Assembly (NCBI GenBank): GCA_032051265.1
Contig: DAMBYU010000004.1
Span: 1 to 64,000 of the forward strand
Source: Dryocola sp032051265
GTDB lineage: Bacteria; Pseudomonadota; Gammaproteobacteria; Enterobacterales; Enterobacteriaceae
Length of the DNA stretch: 64,000 nucleotides
Direction: 5' to 3'
Position numbers and translations under genes: made by a program. Shown one piece after another: positions 34,671-42,316 of the stretch. Every line of letters starts with the position of its first letter. Positions within the stretch are counted from its first letter, which is position 1. The notes under the pieces were generated by a model, which was not told the DNA's origin, did not search any database, and was given only the letters and a program-made list of their open reading frames with translations.

Positions 34671-35609
34671 ATGAAAGTTGCAGTCCTCGGCGCGGCAGGC
34701 GGTATCGGCCAGGCGCTTGCCCTTCTACTCAAGACCCAACTGCCTTCAGGTTCAGAACTCTCACTATATGACATCGCACCGGTTACCCCAGGGGTAGCGG
34801 TTGACCTCAGTCATATCCCTACAGCTGTGAAAATCAAAGGCTTTAGCGGCGAAGACGCGACGCCAGCACTGGTTGGTGCGGATGTTGTGCTGATCTCCGC
34901 AGGCGTTGCCCGTAAGCCAGGTATGGATCGTTCCGACCTGTTTAACGTTAATGCCGGCATCGTGAAGAATCTGATTGAGCAGGTTGCTAAGACCTGCCCG
35001 AAAGCTTGCATCGGTATCATTACCAACCCGGTGAACACCACGGTTGCTATCGCTGCCGAAGTGCTGAAAAAAGCAGGCGTCTACGACAAGAATAAACTGT
35101 TTGGCGTCACCACGCTGGACATCATCCGCTCCAATACCTTTGTTGCGGAACTGAAAGATAAACAGCCTGGCGATATCGAAGTTCCTGTTATTGGCGGCCA
35201 CTCCGGCGTGACTATTCTGCCGCTGCTGTCTCAGATCCCGGGCGTTACCTTCACCGAGCAGGAAACTGCCGATCTGACCAAACGTATCCAGAACGCGGGT
35301 ACCGAAGTGGTTGAAGCGAAAGCCGGTGGCGGGTCTGCAACCTTGTCTATGGGCCAGGCTGCCGCTCGTTTCGGTCTGTCGCTGGTGCGCGCGCTACAGG
35401 GCGAAAGCAATGTCGTTGAGTGTGCATATGTAGAAGGCGATGGCCAGCACGCTCGTTTCTTCTCTCAGCCGCTGCTGCTGGGTAAGAACGGTATCGAGGA
35501 GCATAAGTCCTACGGCCAACTGAGCGCGTTTGAGCAACAGGCGCTGGAAGGTATGCTGGATACGCTGAAGAAAGATATCGCGCTGGGCGAAGAGTTCGTT
35601 AATAAGTAA
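34671..35609 (+). CDS. mdh: Malate dehydrogenase
   Basis: NAD-dependent TCA-cycle enzyme interconverting malate and oxaloacetate. From the ATG at 34671, preceded by AAGGAG, it has 312 residues and is very close to E. coli Mdh. The Rossmann motif is GAAGGIGQA near residues 7-15, the active-site loop arginines are in ARKPGMDRSD near 79-88, and the catalytic histidine is in IGGHSGVTILP near 174-184. A strong terminator follows. In E. coli the region next to mdh is degS; here an accessory cluster lies between. Confidence 0.99.
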   Translation: MKVAVLGAAGGIGQALALLLKTQLPSGSELSLYDIAPVTPGVAVDLSHIPTAVKIKGFSGEDATPALVGADVVLISAGVARKPGMDRSDLFNVNAGIVKNLIEQVAKTCPKACIGIITNPVNTTVAIAAEVLKKAGVYDKNKLFGVTTLDIIRSNTFVAELKDKQPGDIEVPVIGGHSGVTILPLLSQIPGVTFTEQETADLTKRIQNAGTEVVEAKAGGGSATLSMGQAAARFGLSLVRALQGESNVVECAYVEGDGQHARFFSQPLLLGKNGIEEHKSYGQLSAFEQQALEGMLDTLKKDIALGEEFVNK

Positions 35610-35634
35610 TCGCCTGGATGTGCTGATGATATAA

Positions 35635-35668
35635 ACGAGCGGGCAGCCTTGCCCGCTCGTTGTTTTTT
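35635..35668 (+). terminator. Terminator after mdh
   Basis: A perfect 11-bp stem (35635-35645 with 35650-35660), loop GCCT, then TGTTTTTT. It isolates mdh from the accessory cluster that starts behind it. Confidence 0.93.
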
Positions 35669-35691
35669 AAGGCTTCACCACCTCAATGCGC

Positions 35692-35718
35692 TTTTGATTG
35701 TTATCAAAATGTGATCAC
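35692..35718 (+). promoter_or_regulatory. Candidate operator of the mdh-degS accessory cluster
   Basis: A perfect 7-bp inverted repeat TTTTGAT-TGTT-ATCAAAA (35692-35709) is followed by the palindrome GTGATCAC (35711-35718). It lies 24 bases after the mdh terminator and about 140 bases before the AraC-type regulator gene. It is a plausible binding site for that regulator; the role is inferred from position only. Confidence 0.4.
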
Positions 35719-35856
35719 CTCCTCAACTTCTGCAATCCCTGCCTGATTCTTGATTTTTTGGTCAAGCTACGACCGAATTTCCACCCGGCTCTTAAGGCGG
35801 CGCTGCTTTTGGCTGACTTATATTGGCTCTATCTTGCAGCTATCACCGGGAAAATC

Positions 35857-36756
35857 ATGCCACCCCTAATGCTTAAGCGTAGCGATTACTTCATTAGCGC
35901 CGCCCATCCGGTGGCGGTGGAGCATCGTTGTCCTCAGGACATCTTCCCTTTGCATCGCCATGATTTTGATGAAATCGTTATCGTCTGGCGCGGTAACGGA
36001 TTACACATCTGGAACGGGCTGCCGTACCGCATTACTTACGGCGACGTGCTGTATGTGACTCAACAGGACAGCCATTACTATCAGTCGGTCGATAACCTTG
36101 AGCTGGGCAATATCCTGTTTTGCCGCGATCGCCTGCGCCTGGGCACTGACTGGCACAACCTGCTGCCCGGTACGGAAACCCACCAGCAAAGCCGTAGCTG
36201 GCGATTAACTCGGGAATCGCTGACGATGATCCGCCAGCACGTCGAGCGGCTGGCCGGGGAGTGCAGCAAGCGGGACCCGATTTCTTTACGCCTGATGGAA
36301 TCGGTATTTCTTGAGCTGGTGCTGCTTCTGTTGCGCCACCGCTACGCGCCGGACAAGCTGGTATCTCATGCCCGCCAGGATATCGATCTGGTTATCGCCA
36401 GCCTCGGCTCGCGGCTGAATGAGAAATTCGAGCTTGAATCCCTTTGCGCGCAGCACCAGCTTTCTCCGCGTTCGGTGCGTGATGCCTTCAAACAGATAAC
36501 CGGCATGACCATTAGCCGCTATCAGATGCAGCGCCGCCTGTGCCGCGCCATTACGCTGCTCGGCAACAGCGAACTCTCCATCTCGGAAGTCGCCGCGGTG
36601 AGCGGCTTTAGCGACAGCAACTACTTCTCGGTCATCTTCCAGAAAAGCTTTCACCAGTCCCCCAGCCACTGCCGACGAGCGCTTCAGGAGCGCGGGCCGG
36701 GACGCGGCCATTTTCCTTTCTCAGACGATTTATCCTCATCAGGAGATAACTTATGA
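35857..36756 (+). CDS. AraC-family regulator, RhaR-like
   Basis: Transcription factor with an N-terminal cupin sugar-binding domain and a C-terminal AraC double helix-turn-helix. The cupin part contains PLHRHDFDEIVIVWRGNGLH, PYRITYGDVLYV and a motif much like the rhamnose regulator RhaR. The DNA-binding part contains FELESLCAQHQLSPRSVRDAFKQ and, near the end, SISEVAAVSGFSDSNYFSVI. I chose the ATG at 35857 (299 residues); the frame is open to 35698, but that region holds the candidate operator. The stop overlaps the next gene's ATG by four bases, so regulator and enzyme are coupled. Rhamnose itself is unlikely as effector, since no rha genes are nearby. Confidence 0.86.
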   Translation: MPPLMLKRSDYFISAAHPVAVEHRCPQDIFPLHRHDFDEIVIVWRGNGLHIWNGLPYRITYGDVLYVTQQDSHYYQSVDNLELGNILFCRDRLRLGTDWHNLLPGTETHQQSRSWRLTRESLTMIRQHVERLAGECSKRDPISLRLMESVFLELVLLLLRHRYAPDKLVSHARQDIDLVIASLGSRLNEKFELESLCAQHQLSPRSVRDAFKQITGMTISRYQMQRRLCRAITLLGNSELSISEVAAVSGFSDSNYFSVIFQKSFHQSPSHCRRALQERGPGRGHFPFSDDLSSSGDNL

Positions 36757-38186
36757 ACGCACCCGTCACGCTTAATGCCGCGCTGTTTGGTATCGGGCTG
36801 AATACCTACTGGCCGCAGTTCAGCGGCCTTGAGCAGCGCCTGCTGGGTTATCTGCAGGAAATTGAAGAACAGCTTTCCACGGCGTCGCTCAGGATGCTGA
36901 ACGGCGGGCTGGTGGATTCGCTGGAGAAAAGCGATGAGCTGGCCTTGCGCCTTAAGCAATTTTCCCCGGATGTCATTGTGATCGCCATCAGCACCTATGC
37001 CCTGAGCTCCACGGTACTGCCGCTGGTACAGCAGTTTAACGTGCCGGTGCTGATCCTCGCCCTGCAGCCTGAACGCACCTTGCCGTACAGTTTTATCCGC
37101 GATCTGCCCGATCGCGGGGCCCGTACCGGCGAATGGCTGGCGCATTGCCAGGCGTGCAGCGCGCCGGAACTGGCAAACGTCTTTAATCGAGCCGGTATCA
37201 GCTGGGAAATGATCGTTGGGGCGCTGCATAACGATCCTCATGTCTGGCTGGAAACCCGCGCGTGGCTGAAGGCGCTCATCCTGAAAAAGCAGCTTTCACA
37301 GACGCAAATTGGCGTGCTGGGCCACTACTACAACGGCATGTACGACGTCTATTCAAACATGACTAACCTCTCTGCAAAGCTGGGGGTTCGTTTCCAGCCT
37401 CTGGAAATGTGCGAGCTGCTGAGCTGGCACGAGCAGGTGTCAGGGAAGCAACTTGAAGAGAAACAGCGTGAAATCATGGAAAAGCTGGTTATTGATGATA
37501 GCTGCGATGAACTGGAGATACTGCGTGCAGCGCGCACCGCCGTCGCCCTCGACTGCCTGATCCGTGAAAACAAACTGCACGCGCTGGCGTACTACTACGA
37601 AGGCACGTCGGGGAGCGTTTATGAAAACATTGTCACCTCGCTGATTCTCGGCAATACGTTGCTTACCGGGCGGGATATACCGGTCGCCGGAGAATACGAA
37701 GTCAAAAACGTTATCGCGATGAAAATTCTCTCGCTGCTGGATGCCGGAGGTTCGTTTGCCGAACCTTACGGCATTGATTTTGATGATGACGTTGTGCTGT
37801 GGGGGCATGACGGCCCGGCGCATCCGGCTATGGCTGAAAATGAGGTTCGCCTGGTGCCTTTGCCGGTTTATCACGGCAAGCCCGGCAAAGGAATCTCGAT
37901 CCAAATGAGCGTGCGCAACGGGCCTGTCACCTTCCTGTCAGTGGTAGAGGACGTTAATAACCGGGTGATTTTACAGTACGCCGAAGGAGAATCGCTGGAA
38001 GGCGAAGTGCTGGATATAGGCAACACGAACAGCCGCTATCGCTTCGCCTGTGGCGCTCGAGCCTTCACCGAAAACTGGTCGCGCGGTGGCGCCGCCCACC
38101 ACTGCGCAATTGGCATAGGGCACCATGGCGCGACGCTTGAAAAGCTCGCCAGTCTGCTAGGTGTGACAGCTACCCGCATTGTGTAA
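36753..38186 (+). CDS. L-fucose/L-arabinose isomerase family protein A
   Basis: Cytoplasmic protein of 477 residues in the fucose/arabinose isomerase superfamily, whose members interconvert aldoses and ketoses with a divalent metal. An N-terminal Rossmann-like domain is followed by the barrel-like and C-terminal domains. Candidate metal ligands are Glu283 (YYYEGTSG), Glu314 or Glu316 (GEYEVKN), His352 (WGHDGP) and His449 or His450 (AAHHCAIGIGHH). AGGAG precedes the ATG. It overlaps the regulator gene by four bases and is followed after 18 bases by a second member. The real substrate is unknown; pentoses and 6-deoxyhexoses are the usual choices. Confidence 0.82.
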   Translation: MNAPVTLNAALFGIGLNTYWPQFSGLEQRLLGYLQEIEEQLSTASLRMLNGGLVDSLEKSDELALRLKQFSPDVIVIAISTYALSSTVLPLVQQFNVPVLILALQPERTLPYSFIRDLPDRGARTGEWLAHCQACSAPELANVFNRAGISWEMIVGALHNDPHVWLETRAWLKALILKKQLSQTQIGVLGHYYNGMYDVYSNMTNLSAKLGVRFQPLEMCELLSWHEQVSGKQLEEKQREIMEKLVIDDSCDELEILRAARTAVALDCLIRENKLHALAYYYEGTSGSVYENIVTSLILGNTLLTGRDIPVAGEYEVKNVIAMKILSLLDAGGSFAEPYGIDFDDDVVLWGHDGPAHPAMAENEVRLVPLPVYHGKPGKGISIQMSVRNGPVTFLSVVEDVNNRVILQYAEGESLEGEVLDIGNTNSRYRFACGARAFTENWSRGGAAHHCAIGIGHHGATLEKLASLLGVTATRIV

Positions 38187-38204
38187 CCGCAAAGGAGTAT
38201 TTTT

Positions 38205-39605
38205 ATGAGCGCAAAAATTGGCATTCTCGCCATCGGTCTTGAAGCGTACTGGCCGCAGTTTTCGGGCATGAAAGAGCGGCTAATGGAGCATCATCATCGG
38301 TTGCTGGAGAAATTCTCGCAGCGCAACGTCGTTGCCGTCGGGATGGTGGATAATCCGACAAGAGCGAGTGAGGCGGGGCTGCGCTTTCAGGCGGAAGATG
38401 TGGATATTATCTTCTGCCACCTGACAACCTACGCCTCGTCGGAGTCCCTGCTGCCGGTAGTACGCGCGCTGGGTAACGTGACGCTGGTGCTGCTGAATGT
38501 GCAGTCGGTGCCCGCGCTGGATTTGGATCGAACCCTGACCATCGACGACTGGCTGGGCAAAGGCTGCACCTGCGCCGGACTGCCCGAAATGACCGCCGTG
38601 CTGCGCCGCTTCGAGCATCCTTTTGCGGTGGTTTCCGGCTATCTCGAAGGAGATAAAATCCTCGATGAGAAGATTACCCAGTGGTGCGACGCGGCCAATG
38701 CCTGTCGCCGTCTGAAGTCCGGGAATATCGGTATTCTTGGCCGCCCGTATCCGGGCATGATGGATCTCAATGTCGATGAGACGCAGATTTTCCGCACCTT
38801 CGGCAGTTATGTGAAGCATCTGAACTGGGAAGATATCGCGGCCAATATTGCCCTCGGCTTTGATCAAGAGCAAATCGAGAGGGCGAGCCGGGAGGTGAAA
38901 GAGGTTTTCCGCCTGCCGGAGGATCTGGATGAGCAGCACTTTACCTCGATGATTGAGGTTTACCTGGCGACCAGCAAGCTGGTGGAAGAGCACCGGCTTA
39001 TTGCGCTGTCGAACCATTTCGAGGTGCAGCCCAGCGGCTATATGCACCAGATTATCTCCGCGTCGAACCCGGTTTTTTCTATGCTGACCCGCCAGGGGAT
39101 CGCCTGTCCGGTTGAGGCCGATATCAAGACGGCGATCGCGCTGACCCTGATGAAGTCTTTGGCTGGCAGCGCGACCCTGACTGAGCTGTATTCGATGGAT
39201 TTCAACCAGGATCTTTGCATCATTGGGCACAGCGGGGCAGGGGATCCTGACATCGCAGATGAAAAATCCCTGCTGAAAATGAGTCCCGTCTTCCACGGCA
39301 AGCCTGGCAGCGGTTTTCTAACGCAGTTTACGCCAGCCATCGGGCCGGTAACGTTGGCCTCCGTCACTCAGGGGGCCGAGGGACAGTACATGCTGGTGCT
39401 GGCCGAAGGTGAACTTGTGCCAGGTAAAACGCTGCAGCTTGGGGATACCAATGCCCTGTTCCGGTTCCGCAAAGGGCTGCGCGCTTTCGTGGATGACTGG
39501 TCCGTCTGTGGCCCAACTCACCACTGCGCCATGGGGCGGGGGTATCACGCTCAGGCGTTCCATAAACTTGGGCAGCTTTTGAGGATCCCTGTCCACGAGG
39601 TGTGA
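38205..39605 (+). CDS. L-fucose/L-arabinose isomerase family protein B
   Basis: Paralogue of the preceding protein, 466 residues, sharing YWPQFSG near the N-terminus, the VFHGKPG run, the GDTNALFRFRKGLRAF region and a C-terminal THHCAMGRGYH motif, but otherwise divergent. Candidate metal ligands are Glu273 (HFEVQPSG), Glu304 (CPVEADIK), His342 (GHSGAGDP) and His439 or His440. AAAGGAG precedes the ATG. Two unlike isomerases side by side suggest either sequential steps or a mixed oligomer; neither can be shown from sequence. The next 171 bases, before the transporter, contain no clear terminator or gene. Confidence 0.82.
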   Translation: MSAKIGILAIGLEAYWPQFSGMKERLMEHHHRLLEKFSQRNVVAVGMVDNPTRASEAGLRFQAEDVDIIFCHLTTYASSESLLPVVRALGNVTLVLLNVQSVPALDLDRTLTIDDWLGKGCTCAGLPEMTAVLRRFEHPFAVVSGYLEGDKILDEKITQWCDAANACRRLKSGNIGILGRPYPGMMDLNVDETQIFRTFGSYVKHLNWEDIAANIALGFDQEQIERASREVKEVFRLPEDLDEQHFTSMIEVYLATSKLVEEHRLIALSNHFEVQPSGYMHQIISASNPVFSMLTRQGIACPVEADIKTAIALTLMKSLAGSATLTELYSMDFNQDLCIIGHSGAGDPDIADEKSLLKMSPVFHGKPGSGFLTQFTPAIGPVTLASVTQGAEGQYMLVLAEGELVPGKTLQLGDTNALFRFRKGLRAFVDDWSVCGPTHHCAMGRGYHAQAFHKLGQLLRIPVHEV

Positions 39606-39776
39606 TCTTTATCGCGCATGATCGTCCTGAGCCGGTCGCCGTTGCGCGCAGTAGAACCTGTGGGAAGCCCGCTTTCTCCCATTTAATCCTTACTTTTGCG
39701 TGATACCCGTTATCGCAGGGCCTCCCTTTGCCTTGATTTGGCCCGGGGAGCCTGACCATTCTTCTGTGAGGTTAAT

Positions 39777-41225
39777 ATGAACAAGTTATCGAACTATCCC
39801 ACGGCCGACGTCCATGGCAGGCGTTACAGCTTTCTGGTCGCCATCGGCGCAAGCATCGGCGGTCTGCTGTATGGCTATGACACAGGCATTATTGCCAGCG
39901 CTTTGCTCTTTCTGCGTGAGGATTTTGGCATCACGGGCAACGCCTTTATGCAGTCGGTAGTCACCTCCGCCACGCTACTTGGGGCGATTTTTGGCGCACT
40001 GCTGACTGGTCCGCTTTCGGACCGGCTAGGTCGGCGCAAAACCGTCATCGTCATCTCTATATTGTTTGCTTTATTCGCCCTGGGCTGCGCCTTAGCGACG
40101 TCCCTGAATATGCTTATTGTAATGCGATTTTTGCTTGGTCTGGGCGTCGGCGGTTCTTCGCAGATTGTTCCGATGTATATCGCCGAGCTGGCACCTGCCC
40201 ATCGGCGAGGCGCACAGGGCGTTCTGTTCCAGATGATGATCTGCGTTGGCACGCTGCTGGCCTACGCCGTGGGCTATTTGCTTGGCCCCTCCGGTGCCTG
40301 GGAGTGGATGCTCGGGCTGGCGGTGATCCCGGCGGTGATTTTTATCGTGATGATGCTATATCTGCCGGAAAGCCCGCGCTGGCTGGTGGGCAAGAGCCAG
40401 GCTAAACGGGCGAGGGAAATTCTTGTCCGCGTCGGCCGAACGGAGCAAGAAGCCGTGCAGGAAGTGGAAGAGATAGAGCGGCTGCATCAGGGCCAGCAGT
40501 CGAGCTGGCGCGAGCTGTTTCAGCCCTGGGTGCGTCCCGCGCTGGTCGCAGGTCTGGGGATCGCTATTTTCTCTCAGGCTACCGGCATTAGCGCCATCAT
40601 CTATTACGCCCCTTCCCTGTTGGTGATGGCGCAGTTTGGCAAATCGGTGGCCATTCTGGGCTCCGTGGGGATCGGGGTCGTACTGACGGTTTTCACTCTG
40701 TTAGGGATTTGGCTACTGGACGTGCTGGGTCGGCGACGTCTGATGCTGATTGGCCTGCCCGGCGCGGTGCTTGTGTTGGCGTTGATGTCAATGCTGCTGC
40801 CCTGGTCCGCCCACGCGCCGGAACTGCTGAGCAATAGCCATAAAATCATCGTGCTCGTCTGCCTGCTGGGATATTTCGCCTTTAACGGCGGCAGTCTCTC
40901 GGTTGTAACCTGGCTGTACTGCGCCGAGATCTTCCCTCTTGGCGTGCGGGGCAAAGGTACGGCTTTATGCTCCTTCGCGCTGTGGGTCGTCAATTTCCTC
41001 GTTACCCTGCTGCTTTATTTCACGGCGGATGCGCTTGGCATCGGCCTCGTGTTCGGCGCGCTGGCGGCAGTTAACGCGCTGGCCTGGATCTTCGTATGGC
41101 GATACGCCCCGGAAACGCGAGGGCGAACACTCGAGGACATCGAACTGAGTCTGCTCAACGGGCAGTTCAACTCGCGCAGGATCGCTTCTTCGGGCGTGGT
41201 ACTTAATAAACTCAACTCAGACTAA
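39777..41225 (+). CDS. MFS sugar transporter, sugar-porter family
   Basis: Inner-membrane proton symporter of the sugar-porter family (XylE, GalP, AraE relatives), 482 residues with twelve hydrophobic helices. Diagnostic motifs are GYDTGIIASALLFL in helix 1, GPLSDRLGRRKTV after helix 2, LPESPRWLVGK in the middle of the chain, QATGISAIIYYAP in helix 7, and PETRGRTLEDIE at the C-terminus. The long central loop has heptad-like charged residues. A GAGG site precedes the ATG. It most likely imports the substrate of the neighbouring isomerases or dehydrogenase. The dehydrogenase gene follows after nine bases. Confidence 0.92.
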   Translation: MNKLSNYPTADVHGRRYSFLVAIGASIGGLLYGYDTGIIASALLFLREDFGITGNAFMQSVVTSATLLGAIFGALLTGPLSDRLGRRKTVIVISILFALFALGCALATSLNMLIVMRFLLGLGVGGSSQIVPMYIAELAPAHRRGAQGVLFQMMICVGTLLAYAVGYLLGPSGAWEWMLGLAVIPAVIFIVMMLYLPESPRWLVGKSQAKRAREILVRVGRTEQEAVQEVEEIERLHQGQQSSWRELFQPWVRPALVAGLGIAIFSQATGISAIIYYAPSLLVMAQFGKSVAILGSVGIGVVLTVFTLLGIWLLDVLGRRRLMLIGLPGAVLVLALMSMLLPWSAHAPELLSNSHKIIVLVCLLGYFAFNGGSLSVVTWLYCAEIFPLGVRGKGTALCSFALWVVNFLVTLLLYFTADALGIGLVFGALAAVNALAWIFVWRYAPETRGRTLEDIELSLLNGQFNSRRIASSGVVLNKLNSD

Positions 41226-41234
41226 GAGGTCGTT

Positions 41235-42257
41235 ATGGAATTTGAAAGAGTTATTCCGGACAGCCAGCGCGCGCTGTTCCTGGTGGCGAAAGAGACCCTT
41301 GAGCTGCAAACCACGGCCGTGCCGGAGCCGCAGTCCGGGGAAGTGCTGCTCAAAATTGGCTCGGTTGGCGTGTGCGGCTCAGATAAGCATTTTTACTTCG
41401 ACGGCCGCTGCGGCAGCGAAATTATTACCGAGCCGATGATTATGGGACATGAGTTTGGCGGCACCGTCGTGGCGGTAGGAAAGGGCGTTTCTCCCTATCG
41501 CGTTGGCCAGCGCGTATCGGTGGATCCTCTGGTGCCCTGCGGTCGCTGCCAGCATTGTTTGCAGGGGAATTACAATATTTGCCCGACGCAGAAATTTTTC
41601 GGCGTGCCGGGCACCGTTGGCGCCATGCAGCAGTATCTGTGCGTTCCTTCAGGCAATGCACACGCTGTTAACGACGCCATTAGCGACGGCGCGGCGGCGA
41701 TGGTCGAAACTATTTCGGTCGCCCTGGCGGGGGCGCAAAAAGGGCGGATAGGGCTGGGCTCCCGGGTGTTAATTACCGGCGGCGGCCCGGTGGGTTTATT
41801 CGCCGTTCAGGTCGCTAAAACGCTTGGCGCGACGGAAATCGTGCTGGTTGAGCCGCAGGAAGGGCGACGCAAAATTGCCCACGAGCTGGGAGCCGAAACG
41901 CTGAGTAATCTGGTCGATAACGATCGGCAGTACGACGTGCTGCTGGAATGCACGGGCGTGCAGACCGTGCGCCATGACGCCTGTCTGAGCTTGCTTTCCG
42001 GGGGAAGGGCAATAATGATCGGTGTTGGCGAGCAGGTGGGGGGCTTCCCCATGTCAGCAGTGATAGAACGCGAAGTCACTATTCACGGCGTGATGCGCTA
42101 TAAATTCACCTGGCCTGCGGTTATTGCGGCGCTGGAAGCGCAGAGGCTGAACGCCGATATTTTGATAAGCCGACGTTTGCCGCTGGCGCGCGCCCGGGAA
42201 GCCTGGACGCTTCCCGTGGCAAATGAAATTAAGACGATGATCGACGTTAACGCCTGA
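41235..42257 (+). CDS. Zinc-dependent polyol dehydrogenase, sorbitol/L-idonate dehydrogenase type
   Basis: NAD(P)-dependent medium-chain dehydrogenase, 340 residues. Catalytic zinc ligands are Cys in VCGSDKH and the GHE motif of IMGHEFGGTVV. The structural zinc is bound by CGRCQHCLQGNYNIC, with four cysteines. The cofactor loop is ITGGGPVGLFAVQVAK. The pattern YFDGRCGSEIITEPMIMGHE resembles sorbitol and L-idonate 5-dehydrogenases, so a polyol or sugar acid is the likely substrate. It is the last gene of the cluster, nine bases after the transporter, and is convergent with degS. Confidence 0.88.
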   Translation: MEFERVIPDSQRALFLVAKETLELQTTAVPEPQSGEVLLKIGSVGVCGSDKHFYFDGRCGSEIITEPMIMGHEFGGTVVAVGKGVSPYRVGQRVSVDPLVPCGRCQHCLQGNYNICPTQKFFGVPGTVGAMQQYLCVPSGNAHAVNDAISDGAAAMVETISVALAGAQKGRIGLGSRVLITGGGPVGLFAVQVAKTLGATEIVLVEPQEGRRKIAHELGAETLSNLVDNDRQYDVLLECTGVQTVRHDACLSLLSGGRAIMIGVGEQVGGFPMSAVIEREVTIHGVMRYKFTWPAVIAALEAQRLNADILISRRLPLARAREAWTLPVANEIKTMIDVNA

Positions 42258-42292
42258 ATGAAAGGATGCTGTCTTCTGCTTTGTCATCAATC

Positions 42293-42316
42293 TGAAGCCC
42301 GGTCAGCCGGGCTTCA
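42293..42316. terminator. Hairpin between the polyol dehydrogenase and degS
   Basis: A perfect 10-bp stem (42293-42302 with 42307-42316) with loop TCAG. Its last three bases are the degS stop codon. Neither side has a strong T-run, so termination efficiency is doubtful. Confidence 0.5.

Noticed and set aside
35698..35856. A 53-codon extension of the AraC-type regulator
   Set aside because: It covers the candidate operator and shows no cupin or membrane motif that fits the family; the start at 35857 matches RhaR-like length.
38280..39296. A 338-codon open frame on the minus strand
   Set aside because: It is antisense to isomerase-family protein B; the plus-strand gene has a good ribosome-binding site, clear paralogue and conserved metal ligands.
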